Assembly (NCBI RefSeq): GCF_009735585.1
Contig: NZ_VJVW01000004.1
Span: 434,001 to 498,000 of the forward strand
Direction: 5' to 3'
DNA length: 64,000 nucleotides
Origin: Christiangramia aestuarii
GTDB lineage: Bacteria; Bacteroidota; Bacteroidia; Flavobacteriales; Flavobacteriaceae
The position numbers and the translations under genes were made by a program. The notes beneath the pieces are model-generated. The model worked only from the letters and a program-made list of their open reading frames with translations, was not told the origin of the DNA and ran no database searches. Positions within the stretch are counted from its first letter, which is position 1. Each line of letters begins with the position of its first letter. Shown piece by piece: positions 44,188 to 53,622 of the stretch.

Positions 44188-45318
44188 ATGAAAAGATCTC
44201 TTTTACTTCTGGTTTTATTGATAGTTCTATGCTCTTATTCCTGTAATCAGGATAAACGGGAAAAGACCGAATCTAAAAATTACAAAGCTGAAAAAATCAA
44301 TGATTTTAAGGTAATAGCTTACTGGACAGGTTCAGGAAAAATAGAAAAAGAAAAAATAAATCAGCTTGACCAGGTAATTTATAGTTTTCTTCATCTTAAG
44401 GGAAACCGACTTTTCGTTGAAGCCAGGGATTCGATTAAACTCAGATATCTAAATGCACAAAAAGAGATCAACCCGGGACTAAAAGTTCTTATCTCATTAG
44501 GCGGATGGGGTGGTTGTGAAACTTGCTCAGAGGTTTTTGAAACTGATTCAGGAAGAAGAGAGTTTGCTCAATCTGTAAAGGATCTCATGAAAGTATATGA
44601 TGCAGATGGAATAGACCTGGATTGGGAGTATCCCGCCATAGCAGGTTTTGAGGGTCATGCCTATAAACCTCAAGACCGGGAAAATTTCACCCTTTTAATA
44701 AAGGAGTTACGTTTCCAGCTAGGCGAAGAGGCGATTATTAGTTTTGCAGCCGGGGGTTTCAGGAATTATCTTTTGAATTCCATTGAGTGGGAGAAGCTAA
44801 TGCCATTAGTGAATAATGTGAATGTGATGACCTATGATATGGTGGGAGGAGGAAGTTCCAGAACCGGGCATCACACCGCTTTGTTTTCCACCAGAGATCA
44901 ACCCAGGTCAGCAAATGCTACCATAAAATATCTGGATTCTATCGGAGTGTCATCGGAAAAAATTGTGCTTGGTGCAGCATTCTATGCCAGGGTCTGGGAA
45001 AAGGTAAAAGCCGAAAATAATGGTTTGTATCAATCGGGAGTTTTTAAAGAGTCAGTTCTTTACAGGGATCTGGATACCTATAAAAATAAGCTCTCGAATG
45101 CTAAAGTTTTCTGGGATTCTGAAGCTCAGGCTCCATATATTTATAGCGCAGAAAATGAAGTTTTTGTAACCTACGATGATTCACTATCTGTTTCCCTTAA
45201 AACAAATTACGCCCTGGAAAATAATTTGGGCGGGATCATGTTCTGGAGATTATCTGGAGACAAACCTGCTGGATTACTGGATGTGATAGAAAGGGAAGTA
45301 ATGAATTTTAAAGATTAA
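44188..45318 (+). CDS. GH18 glycoside hydrolase, lipoprotein (chitinase/endo-GlcNAcase-like)
   Basis: 376 residues. Lipobox CSYSC (Cys19). GH18 barrel with SLGGWGG (strand 3 motif) and the catalytic DGIDLDWE (Asp140, 143, 145 and Glu147, DxxDxDxE complete). Cuts beta-1,4 bonds next to GlcNAc in chitin or related glycans; some members act on peptidoglycan. Ends 15 bp before the GHL10 gene. It is surface- or periplasm-anchored. Confidence 0.93.
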   Translation: MKRSLLLLVLLIVLCSYSCNQDKREKTESKNYKAEKINDFKVIAYWTGSGKIEKEKINQLDQVIYSFLHLKGNRLFVEARDSIKLRYLNAQKEINPGLKVLISLGGWGGCETCSEVFETDSGRREFAQSVKDLMKVYDADGIDLDWEYPAIAGFEGHAYKPQDRENFTLLIKELRFQLGEEAIISFAAGGFRNYLLNSIEWEKLMPLVNNVNVMTYDMVGGGSSRTGHHTALFSTRDQPRSANATIKYLDSIGVSSEKIVLGAAFYARVWEKVKAENNGLYQSGVFKESVLYRDLDTYKNKLSNAKVFWDSEAQAPYIYSAENEVFVTYDDSLSVSLKTNYALENNLGGIMFWRLSGDKPAGLLDVIEREVMNFKD

Positions 45319-45333
45319 TACCCAAACTGAATA

Positions 45334-46953
45334 ATGAACAAAATAACCCGCTTTACGGCTGCAGCAGCGATTTTGCTGCTTAGCTTCAACTCTTGCAAGA
45401 CCACTAAACCTGCTGTGGAAACGCCTCAAGAAGAAACCGTGGTGCAGGATACCATCGTCTCTACTGAAAATCCCGAGGTGATTCCTGAGGTACCTGAAAA
45501 GGTCGTTCCGGTAGCAAAAAAGGAGAAAATCAATCCTCCCTTGAATATTGGGGAGTTCAGGGCAGCCTGGGTGGCAACGGTAGCTAATATCAACTGGCCC
45601 AGCAAGAGCGGACTCTCTACCTACCAGCAGCAACAGGAAGCCTTGAAACTGCTGGATTTCCTGCAATCGCATAATTTTAATGCGGTGATCTTCCAGGTAA
45701 GACCACAGGCAGATGCGCTTTATCAAAGTAACCTGGAACCCTGGTCTTATTTCCTATCAGGGGAACAGGGAAAAGCTCCTGAGCCCTTCTACGATCCGCT
45801 TGATTTCTGGATTAAGGAAGCTCACAAAAGAGGCCTGGAGCTACATGTATGGCTTAATCCTTACCGCGCTCACCATACCACAGGAGGAGAGATTACCAAT
45901 ACCTCTATTATCAAAAAGAAACCTGAACTGGCCGTAAAACTTGAGAACGGAATGTGGTGGATGGATCCCGCCAAGGAAGAAACCCAGGACCACGCTTCAG
46001 CGGTAGTGATGGATATCGTGAAGAGGTACGATATAGATGGGGTGCATTTTGACGATTACTTCTATCCTTACGATTCTTACAATAACGGCAAGGATTTCCC
46101 CGATGAAAAAACTTATGCTGAATATAAAGCAGGTAACGGTAAACTTCTGAAAGCCGACTGGAGGAGAGACCAGGTGAACAGGTTCGTTAAAATGATCTAT
46201 GACGAGATCAAGGCGGAGAAACCATTCGTGAAATTCGGATTAAGCCCCTTTGGGATCTGGAGGCCCGGTTATCCCCAGTCTGTTACCGGTTATGATCAAT
46301 ACGAAAAATTATATGCCGATGCCAGGTTATGGCTTAACGAAGGCTGGATAGACTATTTCACGCCTCAGTTGTACTGGCAGATCAATCAATATGGCCAAAG
46401 CTTTCCTGAATTGCTTGGCTGGTGGGAATCTGAAAATACCCAAAACCGCCACCTCTGGCCTGGGATCAATGTTGGCCTTGGCGGAGATGAAAAGAACATA
46501 GATGAAACCATCAACCAGATCATGATCACCAGGGGAATGCTTCCAGAAAGCAGGGGGACGGTTCACTGGAGCGTAGGTCCCTTGATGAAACATGAGAACC
46601 TGGCGAAAGCACTTGTAGAGGGACCATACCGCAAAAAAGCACTGGTACCGGCAAGTCCCTGGCTGGATGATACCGCTCCCGAAATTCCCGAAATGAGCAC
46701 TGGTATTCAAAACGATCGTCTTCAGATGAACTGGACCTCCCAGCAGCCTGAAGATGTTTCAAAATATGTGCTTTGGTTCAAATATGAAGAAGGAAAATGG
46801 GATTATAAGATCCTGGATGGATCAGTCACAAATTTCAGCCTTCAGTATATCGTGGGTGATAAAAAAAGAGCCCTGGATAAAGTTGGGCTTACTGCTGTAG
46901 ACCGCCTGGGCAACCAAAGCGATTTTAAAGAAATAGACCTAAAAAAGACCTAA
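45334..46953 (+). CDS. GHL10/DUF187-type glycosidase lipoprotein (YngK-like)
   Basis: 539 residues. Lipoprotein signal with SFNSC (Cys21), a Pro/Glu/Val-rich linker to about 70, then the family barrel: GEFRAAWVATVANINWPSK, FNAVIFQVRPQADALY, ELHVWLNPYRAHH, YDIDGVHFDDYFYPY and FGLSPFGIWRPGY. A fibronectin-like C-terminal part follows (about 450-535). The family is linked to bacterial cell wall or sialo-glycan breakdown; specificity unproved here. Directly abuts the symporter gene. Confidence 0.88.
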   Translation: MNKITRFTAAAAILLLSFNSCKTTKPAVETPQEETVVQDTIVSTENPEVIPEVPEKVVPVAKKEKINPPLNIGEFRAAWVATVANINWPSKSGLSTYQQQQEALKLLDFLQSHNFNAVIFQVRPQADALYQSNLEPWSYFLSGEQGKAPEPFYDPLDFWIKEAHKRGLELHVWLNPYRAHHTTGGEITNTSIIKKKPELAVKLENGMWWMDPAKEETQDHASAVVMDIVKRYDIDGVHFDDYFYPYDSYNNGKDFPDEKTYAEYKAGNGKLLKADWRRDQVNRFVKMIYDEIKAEKPFVKFGLSPFGIWRPGYPQSVTGYDQYEKLYADARLWLNEGWIDYFTPQLYWQINQYGQSFPELLGWWESENTQNRHLWPGINVGLGGDEKNIDETINQIMITRGMLPESRGTVHWSVGPLMKHENLAKALVEGPYRKKALVPASPWLDDTAPEIPEMSTGIQNDRLQMNWTSQQPEDVSKYVLWFKYEEGKWDYKILDGSVTNFSLQYIVGDKKRALDKVGLTAVDRLGNQSDFKEIDLKKT

Positions 46954-48402
46954 ATGACGCCATTACTGGTTTTTGGAGTGATCGCAGTATATTTCCTGGT
47001 TTTACTAGGAATTAGCCATTTCACTTCTAAAAAAGCTGATAATAATACCTTTTTCACGGCTAACCGGCAATCTCCCTGGTACCTGGTCGCCTATGGGATG
47101 GTGGGTGCCTCCCTTTCCGGGGTGACCTTTATTTCGGTGCCTGGGGAAGTGGGGAATTCTAACTGGACCTATCTGCAGTTCGTGATGGGGAACATGGTTG
47201 GTTACGCGGTCATCGCATTTGTTCTTATTCCCTTGTTTTATAAGCTAAGGCTGGTTTCCATATATGAATATCTTAAAGACAGGTTCGGGCAGCGATCTTA
47301 CTATACCGGTTCTGTTTTTTTCCTCATCTCCCAGACCATTGGGGCCTCTTTCAGGTTATTTTTAGCTGCGGTAGTATTGCAGATCGCCTTTTTTGATGCT
47401 TTCGGAATTCCATTTTTCGTCACCGTTCTGGTAACGATTTTGCTCATCTGGCTCTATACCTTCAGGGGTGGGATAAAGACCATCGTCTGGACAGACACCT
47501 TGCAAACCACCTTTTTATTACTGGCGGTGGTGATCAGTATCTATATGATCGTCGACCAGATGGGACTTGGTTTTTCAGAAATGATCACCACGGTCTCTGA
47601 AAGTAAAATGTCTAAGATCTTCGACTGGGACTGGAGGTCTAACAGGAATTTCTACAAGACCTTCCTGGCAGGTATTTTCATCACCATAGCCATGAACGGG
47701 CTGGACCAGAACGTGATGCAGAAGAACCTCACCTGTAAGAACCAAAAGGAAGCCCAGAAGAATATTTTCTGGTTTTCCATCACTTTTTTCGTTTCCACGG
47801 TGCTATTCCTTTCCTTGGGTGTGCTGCTTTACAAATTCGCCATGGACCAGGGGATAAGTATTCCGGAAAGGAGCGATGACCTTTACCCTTTGCTGGCTTT
47901 GAACCATTTTGGTATTTTGGCCGGGATCGTCTTTCTTTTAGGGATCATTGCCGCGGCATTTTCCAGCGCCGATTCTGCCCTAACCGCTTTAACCACCTCT
48001 TTTTGTGTGGATATCCTGGATCTGCCGAATAAAAAAACACATCAGAAAAGAACCCGTTTGTGGGTGCATATCGGGTTTACCATGCTCATGTTCCTGGTGA
48101 TCATTATCTTTAATAGCCTCAACGATTCAAGCGTGGTGAGTGCCGTGTTCAAGGTTGCCGGGTTTACCTACGGGCCATTGCTGGGATTATTCGCCTTCGG
48201 ATTGCTGAACAGACGGGCGGTAAAAGATAGATATGTTCCAGTTATATGTATTCTGGCACCCATAATTTCGGTCATTCTCGATCAGAATTCGGTGGCCTGG
48301 TTCAATGGTTACCAGTTCGGATTTGAGATCCTTCTGGTAAATGCAGGGCTTACTTTTGTCGGCCTTTGGATGAATCATAATAAGTCTGTTAACCCGAAAT
48401 AG
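46954..48402 (+). CDS. Sodium:solute symporter (SSS family)
   Basis: 482 residues with about 13 membrane helices. Early motif GISHFTSKKADNNTFFTANR and the conserved GVTFISVPGEV, QTIGASFRLF, TDTLQTTF and AAAFSSADSALTALTTS (sodium-site serines). It couples Na+ entry to uptake of a sugar, peptide or amino acid. Sandwiched directly between a glycosidase and the dipeptide epimerase, so a muropeptide fragment or amino sugar is a likely cargo; inferred. Confidence 0.92.
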   Translation: MTPLLVFGVIAVYFLVLLGISHFTSKKADNNTFFTANRQSPWYLVAYGMVGASLSGVTFISVPGEVGNSNWTYLQFVMGNMVGYAVIAFVLIPLFYKLRLVSIYEYLKDRFGQRSYYTGSVFFLISQTIGASFRLFLAAVVLQIAFFDAFGIPFFVTVLVTILLIWLYTFRGGIKTIVWTDTLQTTFLLLAVVISIYMIVDQMGLGFSEMITTVSESKMSKIFDWDWRSNRNFYKTFLAGIFITIAMNGLDQNVMQKNLTCKNQKEAQKNIFWFSITFFVSTVLFLSLGVLLYKFAMDQGISIPERSDDLYPLLALNHFGILAGIVFLLGIIAAAFSSADSALTALTTSFCVDILDLPNKKTHQKRTRLWVHIGFTMLMFLVIIIFNSLNDSSVVSAVFKVAGFTYGPLLGLFAFGLLNRRAVKDRYVPVICILAPIISVILDQNSVAWFNGYQFGFEILLVNAGLTFVGLWMNHNKSVNPK

Positions 48403-48408
48403 AACTAA

Positions 48409-49428
48409 ATGAAGATAGACTACAAAAGCTTTAACCTGGAATTGAAGAATACCTTTACCATAAGCCATGGTTCTCGTGATTACCAGCCTACGCTTATTGT
48501 GGTCCTATCCGATTCAGGTTATACGGGTTATGGGGAAGCCGCCGCTACGGTCTATTATGGCGTGAGCGTCGAAAAAATGATCGCTTCCATAAGGTCTGTG
48601 GAACCCATTATCGCTGAAAACATACAGAAAACTCCCGAAGAATTGTGGGAGCTTACCTTTCCGCATTTAAAAAATGATCCCTTTGCGCAGTGTGCTTTAG
48701 ATATGGCGATGCACGACCTGCATGGGAAAAGAAATGGCCAGCCGCTGTATAAAATGTGGGGCCTGGATAATTCCCGGGTGCCCCTTACGAATTATACCAT
48801 TGGCATAGATACGGTAGAGAATATGGTAAAAAAGATCAGGGAATTTCCCTGGCCTTTATATAAGATAAAACTGGGAACAGATGACGATATCGCCATTGTA
48901 AAGGAACTGCGGAAACATACCGATTCTATTTTCAGGCTGGATGCCAACGCTGCCTGGACCGCAGAGCAGGCCATAGGCAATAGCGAAGCCCTGAAAGACC
49001 TGAACGTTGAATTCCTGGAGCAGCCTTTAAACCCTAAAGATACTCTGGGCATGGAGGCTTTATACAAACATTCCAGGCTCCCGGTGATCGCAGATGAAAG
49101 CTGTATCGTGGAAGCCGATGTAGAAAAATGTGCGCCCTATTTTCACGGGGTGAACATAAAGCTAACTAAATGTGGCGGACTCACCCCGGGTAGAAGAATG
49201 ATAAAAAAAGCCCGTGAACTGGGACTTAAGGTCATGGTGGGTTGTATGACCGAGTCCACCGTATCCATGTCGGCCATTGGACAGCTTTTACCTATGCTGG
49301 ATTATGTAGATATGGATGGAGCTTTGCTTATTAGGAATGACATCGCAGATGGAGTCAAGGTTTATGACGGCAAAGTTCATTATCCCAATCGTAACGGGAC
49401 CGGAGCGAAATTATTTAAATTTGAATAA
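48409..49428 (+). CDS. Dipeptide epimerase (L-Ala-D/L-Glu type), enolase superfamily
   Basis: 339 residues. Enolase-superfamily muconate-cycloisomerase layout: the capping domain, LYKIKLGTD (catalytic KxK), LDANAAW (metal Asp), EQPL (metal Glu), ADESC (metal Asp) and KLTKCGG (second catalytic Lys). Epimerises L-Ala-D-Glu derived from the peptidoglycan stem peptide to L-Ala-L-Glu, which normal peptidases can split. The gene lies between a symporter and an NlpC/P60 peptidase, strong context for cell wall peptide use. Confidence 0.9.
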   Translation: MKIDYKSFNLELKNTFTISHGSRDYQPTLIVVLSDSGYTGYGEAAATVYYGVSVEKMIASIRSVEPIIAENIQKTPEELWELTFPHLKNDPFAQCALDMAMHDLHGKRNGQPLYKMWGLDNSRVPLTNYTIGIDTVENMVKKIREFPWPLYKIKLGTDDDIAIVKELRKHTDSIFRLDANAAWTAEQAIGNSEALKDLNVEFLEQPLNPKDTLGMEALYKHSRLPVIADESCIVEADVEKCAPYFHGVNIKLTKCGGLTPGRRMIKKARELGLKVMVGCMTESTVSMSAIGQLLPMLDYVDMDGALLIRNDIADGVKVYDGKVHYPNRNGTGAKLFKFE

Positions 49429-49441
49429 ATTTTTGAAAACG

Positions 49442-50665
49442 ATGAATATCAAACTGCATATTATTAGCGTGCTGGCTTTATTGGTGCTTGTGGGTTGTGA
49501 GGAGAAAGCTGAAAAGGAAGGCCTGAACCAGGCCGAAGAGATGATCGCTGAAGTAAGCGAAAAGCATGCTCCAGATAAGCGAGTGGCCCTTTTTGACATA
49601 GAGGCGGTGAAAAAAGACAATTCCTTTGTGCTGAAAGGAGAATCCAATATGCCTGAAGCGGTAGAGGAGCTTCGGGAAAAAATGCGAGCTCAGGATCTTG
49701 AATTCAGGGACAGTATCAATCTTCTGCCAGATTCAGAAGGCCTAGAAGGAAAGACCATGGGCGTGGTGAAGATCTCTGTGGCCAATCTTCGTGATGAGCC
49801 AAAACATTCAGCACAGCTGGTTACCCAGGCAACCCTTGGAATGCCTTTAAAGGTCTATAAAAAAGAAGGGAGCTGGTATTATATCCAGACACCAGACGGA
49901 TATCTGGCCTGGGTGGATTATGGCGGTATCGCCAATATGAGCGAGCAGGAGTTCTCCAACTGGAAATCTGCTGAAAAGCTTATCTACCTAAAACCTTTCG
50001 GAAGTTCTTATGAAAAGGCTGATGAATCCTCGCAGAGCGTTTCAGACCTGGTTGCCGGGGATATATTAGAGCTTCTAAGCGATGAAAATAAATTTTACAG
50101 GGTCAAGTATCCCCAGGGGAAAGAAGCTTATGTAGCGAAGTCTGAAGCTAAACCTTACCAGGAATGGCTTTCTTCCCTCGAAATGGAAAAGAAAGATTTG
50201 GTTGAAACTTCCAAAAAGTTAATGGGATTACCATATTTATGGGGAGGAACTTCTCCTAAGGGAGTTGATTGCAGCGGATTTACTAAAACCGTCTATTTCC
50301 TTAACGGAATTGTCTTGCCAAGGGATGCCTCGCAGCAGGTGCATACTGGTAAACTGGTGGACACTACCAGGAATTTTGAAAAGCTTATCCCAGGTGATCT
50401 GCTGTTCTTCGGAAGACCGGCGACCGATTCAACCTCAGAAAAAGTAGTGCATGTAGGAATGTGGATAGGGGATAACCAGTTTATTCATTCTATGGGCGAT
50501 GTACATATCAGCAATATGGATAGCACAGCATCAGATTTTGACGAATATAATTATAACAGGTACCTAAGGACCAAAAGGGTATTCAACCAGGAAGATGAAA
50601 AACTGCTCTACCTGAAGCAAAAGGATATATTCACCAATGGCGGAAACCAGGGAGCTGCAGAATAA
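49442..50665 (+). CDS. NlpC/P60 (C40) peptidase lipoprotein with SH3 domains
   Basis: 407 residues from the ATG at 49442, chosen because it gives a lipoprotein signal ending VLVGC (Cys19); a longer upstream frame overlaps the epimerase. Two bacterial SH3-like domains (about 105-165 and 180-240) precede the catalytic C40 domain with Cys277 in GVDCSGF and His337 in VVHVGMW. The architecture is that of gamma-D-glutamyl-diamino acid endopeptidases such as YkfC, which cut stem peptides and release L-Ala-D-Glu, the substrate of the upstream epimerase. 13 bp from that gene. Confidence 0.93.
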   Translation: MNIKLHIISVLALLVLVGCEEKAEKEGLNQAEEMIAEVSEKHAPDKRVALFDIEAVKKDNSFVLKGESNMPEAVEELREKMRAQDLEFRDSINLLPDSEGLEGKTMGVVKISVANLRDEPKHSAQLVTQATLGMPLKVYKKEGSWYYIQTPDGYLAWVDYGGIANMSEQEFSNWKSAEKLIYLKPFGSSYEKADESSQSVSDLVAGDILELLSDENKFYRVKYPQGKEAYVAKSEAKPYQEWLSSLEMEKKDLVETSKKLMGLPYLWGGTSPKGVDCSGFTKTVYFLNGIVLPRDASQQVHTGKLVDTTRNFEKLIPGDLLFFGRPATDSTSEKVVHVGMWIGDNQFIHSMGDVHISNMDSTASDFDEYNYNRYLRTKRVFNQEDEKLLYLKQKDIFTNGGNQGAAE

Positions 50666-50700
50666 GAGATTTTATAATTAGTAGTTTAGTTGTTAGTTAG

Positions 50701-50734
50701 AAAGGTCTCCTGAATTGCGAGACCTTTTCTTTTA
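50701..50734. terminator. Terminator between the NlpC/P60 and amidase genes
   Basis: AAAGGTCTC (50701-50709) pairs with GAGACCTTT (50719-50727) and is followed by TCTTTTA on the + strand, with A/T-rich sequence on the other side. It serves the + operon and may also stop the convergent - strand genes. Confidence 0.7.
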
Positions 50735-51667
50735 TAAATATTTCTGGTAAAGATCGTATAACACCTTGGTCTGGTCCTCGCTCAGGTAGGGGTTATCCAT
50801 ATCTTCCTGTATAAAATGCAGTTTAAATGCTTTGATCGCAGAGTCCAAATCTGAAACATCATAGCCAATGATCTTAAGTGCCATACAATGATCAAAACTG
50901 GCCGGAACCACCTGCGGGAACATATATTTTTCCAGGAATGGCAGAGCATACCTGTCCGGCTGCAATTCAAATCCTTCCGGAAATTGCCCGTAAAATTCAT
51001 GGTCCATTTTTAGTTTTGCAACCTCGGCTTCATCATACCAGAGTCCGTAACCCTCTTCAGCCAGTCTTTTCCAGGGGAAATTAGCATTAGGATCCACCTT
51101 TCGGCTTGGCGCGATATCTGAATGTCCTATGAAATTCTTCGCCGGGATATTATATTTTTTCTTTAGTTGTTCCAAAACGTCCATCAGGCTGTTTATCTGG
51201 GCTTCCGTAAATTCTTCTGATCCATTATTGTCCAGCTCGATCCCGATAGAGGAAGAATTGAGGTCTGTGTTGTTCCCCCACATACCCACGCCTCCGTGCC
51301 ATCCGCGGAAATAGTCATTCAGCATATGGTAGATGTCTCCTTCCCTGGAAATGACGTAATGCGCGCTCACCTGGGCTCTGGGCAGGGTAAAGGTTTTAAG
51401 AGTCTGCTCCACAGAATCCTGGGCCGTGTGATGTATCACTACATAATTTGGTTTGCGCAGGTTAAAATTGGTGGTGCCTACGGCATACTCGCCATAGTTG
51501 AGGCTGTCGGTCTTTTTATCCTTTTTGGGGCTGAATTCAGTAAGCTCTTTTGCGAAATCCTTACTTCTTTTCTTGTAATACCTGTTGGTTTTCGAATACG
51601 GGTTCGAGGCACAGGAAACTACCAATACCGCAAGGATGATATAAGCTAAATATACCAGTCGGTTCAT
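50732..51667 (-). CDS. N-acetylmuramoyl-L-alanine amidase, amidase_2/AmiD-like lipoprotein
   Basis: 311 residues from the ATG at 51667, which gives the lipoprotein signal MNRLVYLAYIILAVLVVSC (Cys19); an earlier in-frame start at 51736 would spoil it. Zinc-binding residues occur in VIHHTAQDS, HYVISREGDIYHML and FIGHSDIAPSRKVDP. The C-terminal domain (about 215-311) resembles the AmiD C-terminal peptidoglycan-binding part. Cleaves the MurNAc-L-Ala bond of peptidoglycan or released muropeptides. Directly after NagB-PIG-L (10 bp). Confidence 0.92.
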   Translation of the reverse strand: MNRLVYLAYIILAVLVVSCASNPYSKTNRYYKKRSKDFAKELTEFSPKKDKKTDSLNYGEYAVGTTNFNLRKPNYVVIHHTAQDSVEQTLKTFTLPRAQVSAHYVISREGDIYHMLNDYFRGWHGGVGMWGNNTDLNSSSIGIELDNNGSEEFTEAQINSLMDVLEQLKKKYNIPAKNFIGHSDIAPSRKVDPNANFPWKRLAEEGYGLWYDEAEVAKLKMDHEFYGQFPEGFELQPDRYALPFLEKYMFPQVVPASFDHCMALKIIGYDVSDLDSAIKAFKLHFIQEDMDNPYLSEDQTKVLYDLYQKYL

Positions 51668-51677
51668 TTCTATGCTT

Positions 51678-53597
51678 TTAGTAATCCCAGCGAACAAAAG
51701 CTTCCATTGCCTCGTAATTGGCCAGGCCAAGGTCATGGTATTTCACAGCGGTCTCGCGATTCCTTTCTTCAGCTCTTACCCAGAATTCCCTTTCATCATC
51801 ACCCGGGAACACTGGTCTGTCTTTTTGTGACTGGTGCTGAAAGATGGCATGCCTTTTTCGCTGAACTTCCTGTGGTGATAGTGGCACGGCCATTTCGATC
51901 TCGTGAACCTGGAACTCTTCCCAGGCGCCTCGATATAGCCAGAACCAGCAGTCTTTCACCCAGCTTTCGGTCTTTTTTAGTCGTTTCAGGGCTTCCAGGA
52001 CAATGCGGAAACAGGTGATATGAGTACCATGTGGATCGGCAAAATCACCTGCTGCAAAGACCTGGTGAGGTTTGATCTTCTGAAGCAGTTCCATGGTAAG
52101 CTGGATGTCTTTATCGGTCACCGGATTTTTCTTTCGCTTGCCCGTTTCGTAAAAAGGAAGCGCCATAAAGTGTATATGGTCATCCTTAAGCCCGGCATAT
52201 CTCGCCCCGGCGATCGCTTCGGTCTTTCTTATAAAACCTTTTACCTCCTGAATCTCTTCCAGGTCTATATCGTTAGGCTGTTTTGTTTTAAGGAATTCAC
52301 GCATCTTTTCGTAGATAGCCGTAAACTTTGAAGTATCCTCTCCAATACTTGTCTTAAAATCTATAGCGAATTCCATATACCTGAGCACGTCTGTATCCCA
52401 AACTGCGGTATTACCTGAAGTCTGGTAAGCTACATGAACATCGTGCCCCTGGTCTACGAGACGAATAAAGGTTCCGCCCATGGAGATGACATCGTCATCT
52501 GGATGTGGACTAAAAATGAGGGAGCGCTTATGTGAAGGCTCTTTTCTTTCCGGTCTCTGGGAATCATCGGCATTTGGCTTACCTCCGGGCCACCCGGTGA
52601 TGCTGTGTTGTAACTGGTTAAAGACGTTGATATTGATGTCGTAGGCAGGTCCCTGTTCTGTCGCCAGCTGGGCCATGCCGTTAGAATTATAATCTTCTTC
52701 GGTTAATTTAAGAATAGGCTTTTTGGTGGTTTCAGATAACCAGATGACCGCTTTTTTAATGAGCTGCGGTGTCCAGTTACAATCTTTTACCAGCCATGGC
52801 GTATCGAACCTGGTAAGTTCTGAGGCTGCGTCTTCATCCAGGATGAACTCAACATTATCTGATAACTGCAGGAAAGTTGCCGGTACGTTAGAAGAGATCT
52901 CTCCTTCTACCGCTTTCCTGATAATTGGAGCTTTTTTCTTGCTCCAGGCCATCAGGATGATCTCTTTAGCCTTGAAAATGGTCCCGATGCCCATGGTTAT
53001 GGCCTTGGTAGGTACATTTTCCTTACCTCCAAAGTCCCTGGAGGCATCCCGGCGGGTAAGGTCGTCCAGGGTCACCAGCCTGGTACCTGAATTGGGAGCA
53101 GAACCGGGTTCGTTAAAACCTATATGTCCCGTTCTACCAATTCCAAGGATCTGCAGGTCCAACCCACCAACTTCAGAGATCTTCTTTTCATAGTCCAGGC
53201 AATAGTCTGCGATCTCCTCTTTTTTTAAAGTACCATCGGGGATATGAATATTTTCCCTTTTAATGTCTATATGATCAAAAAGCTGCTCATCCATGAAGCG
53301 TACATAGCTTTGCTTGGCTTCGGGATGCATGGGGTAATATTCATCCAGGTTGAATGTGATCACGTTTTTGAAACTAAGTCCCTCTTCCTTATGCATTCTG
53401 GCAAGTTCTTCATAAACCTCTACGGGAGTAGCTCCGGTTGCGAGACCTAAAACCGCATTTTCGCCTTTTTCCTGTTTGGCGGTAACGATATCTGCGATCC
53501 TTCGCGCAACTTTTTGGGAAGCTATATGCTCGTCTTTATAAACGCTTACCGCAAGCTTTTCAAAACGGGTCTCTTCTAATAGGTTTAATCTTGCCAT
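51678..53597 (-). CDS. nagB: NagB-like glucosamine 6-phosphate deaminase fused to a PIG-L/LmbE deacetylase
   Basis: 639 residues, two enzymes in one chain. Residues about 1-290 form the NagB isomerase/deaminase fold with LDEYYP (Asp85) and GIGRTGHIGFNEP (His158). Where E. coli NagB has the catalytic Asp141 before GH, this protein has Thr156. Residues about 355-635 are a PIG-L deacetylase with the zinc motif SPHPDDD (363-369) and DPHGTH. The pair could convert GlcNAc 6-phosphate to fructose 6-phosphate in one polypeptide; no NagA is in this window. Followed by the amidase, preceded by the ROK repressor. Confidence 0.88.
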   Translation of the reverse strand: MARLNLLEETRFEKLAVSVYKDEHIASQKVARRIADIVTAKQEKGENAVLGLATGATPVEVYEELARMHKEEGLSFKNVITFNLDEYYPMHPEAKQSYVRFMDEQLFDHIDIKRENIHIPDGTLKKEEIADYCLDYEKKISEVGGLDLQILGIGRTGHIGFNEPGSAPNSGTRLVTLDDLTRRDASRDFGGKENVPTKAITMGIGTIFKAKEIILMAWSKKKAPIIRKAVEGEISSNVPATFLQLSDNVEFILDEDAASELTRFDTPWLVKDCNWTPQLIKKAVIWLSETTKKPILKLTEEDYNSNGMAQLATEQGPAYDININVFNQLQHSITGWPGGKPNADDSQRPERKEPSHKRSLIFSPHPDDDVISMGGTFIRLVDQGHDVHVAYQTSGNTAVWDTDVLRYMEFAIDFKTSIGEDTSKFTAIYEKMREFLKTKQPNDIDLEEIQEVKGFIRKTEAIAGARYAGLKDDHIHFMALPFYETGKRKKNPVTDKDIQLTMELLQKIKPHQVFAAGDFADPHGTHITCFRIVLEALKRLKKTESWVKDCWFWLYRGAWEEFQVHEIEMAVPLSPQEVQRKRHAIFQHQSQKDRPVFPGDDEREFWVRAEERNRETAVKYHDLGLANYEAMEAFVRWDY

Positions 53598-53622
53598 TTT
53601 TTCTAAGGTTAAATTGTTCTGT

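Noticed and set aside
49316-49441. A longer start for the NlpC/P60 peptidase
   Set aside because: It would overlap the epimerase by 113 bp and place 42 odd residues before a perfect lipoprotein signal; the ATG at 49442 is used.
51668-51736. A longer start for the AmiD-like amidase
   Set aside because: It would put 23 residues in front of a complete lipoprotein signal and run into the end of the NagB-PIG-L gene.
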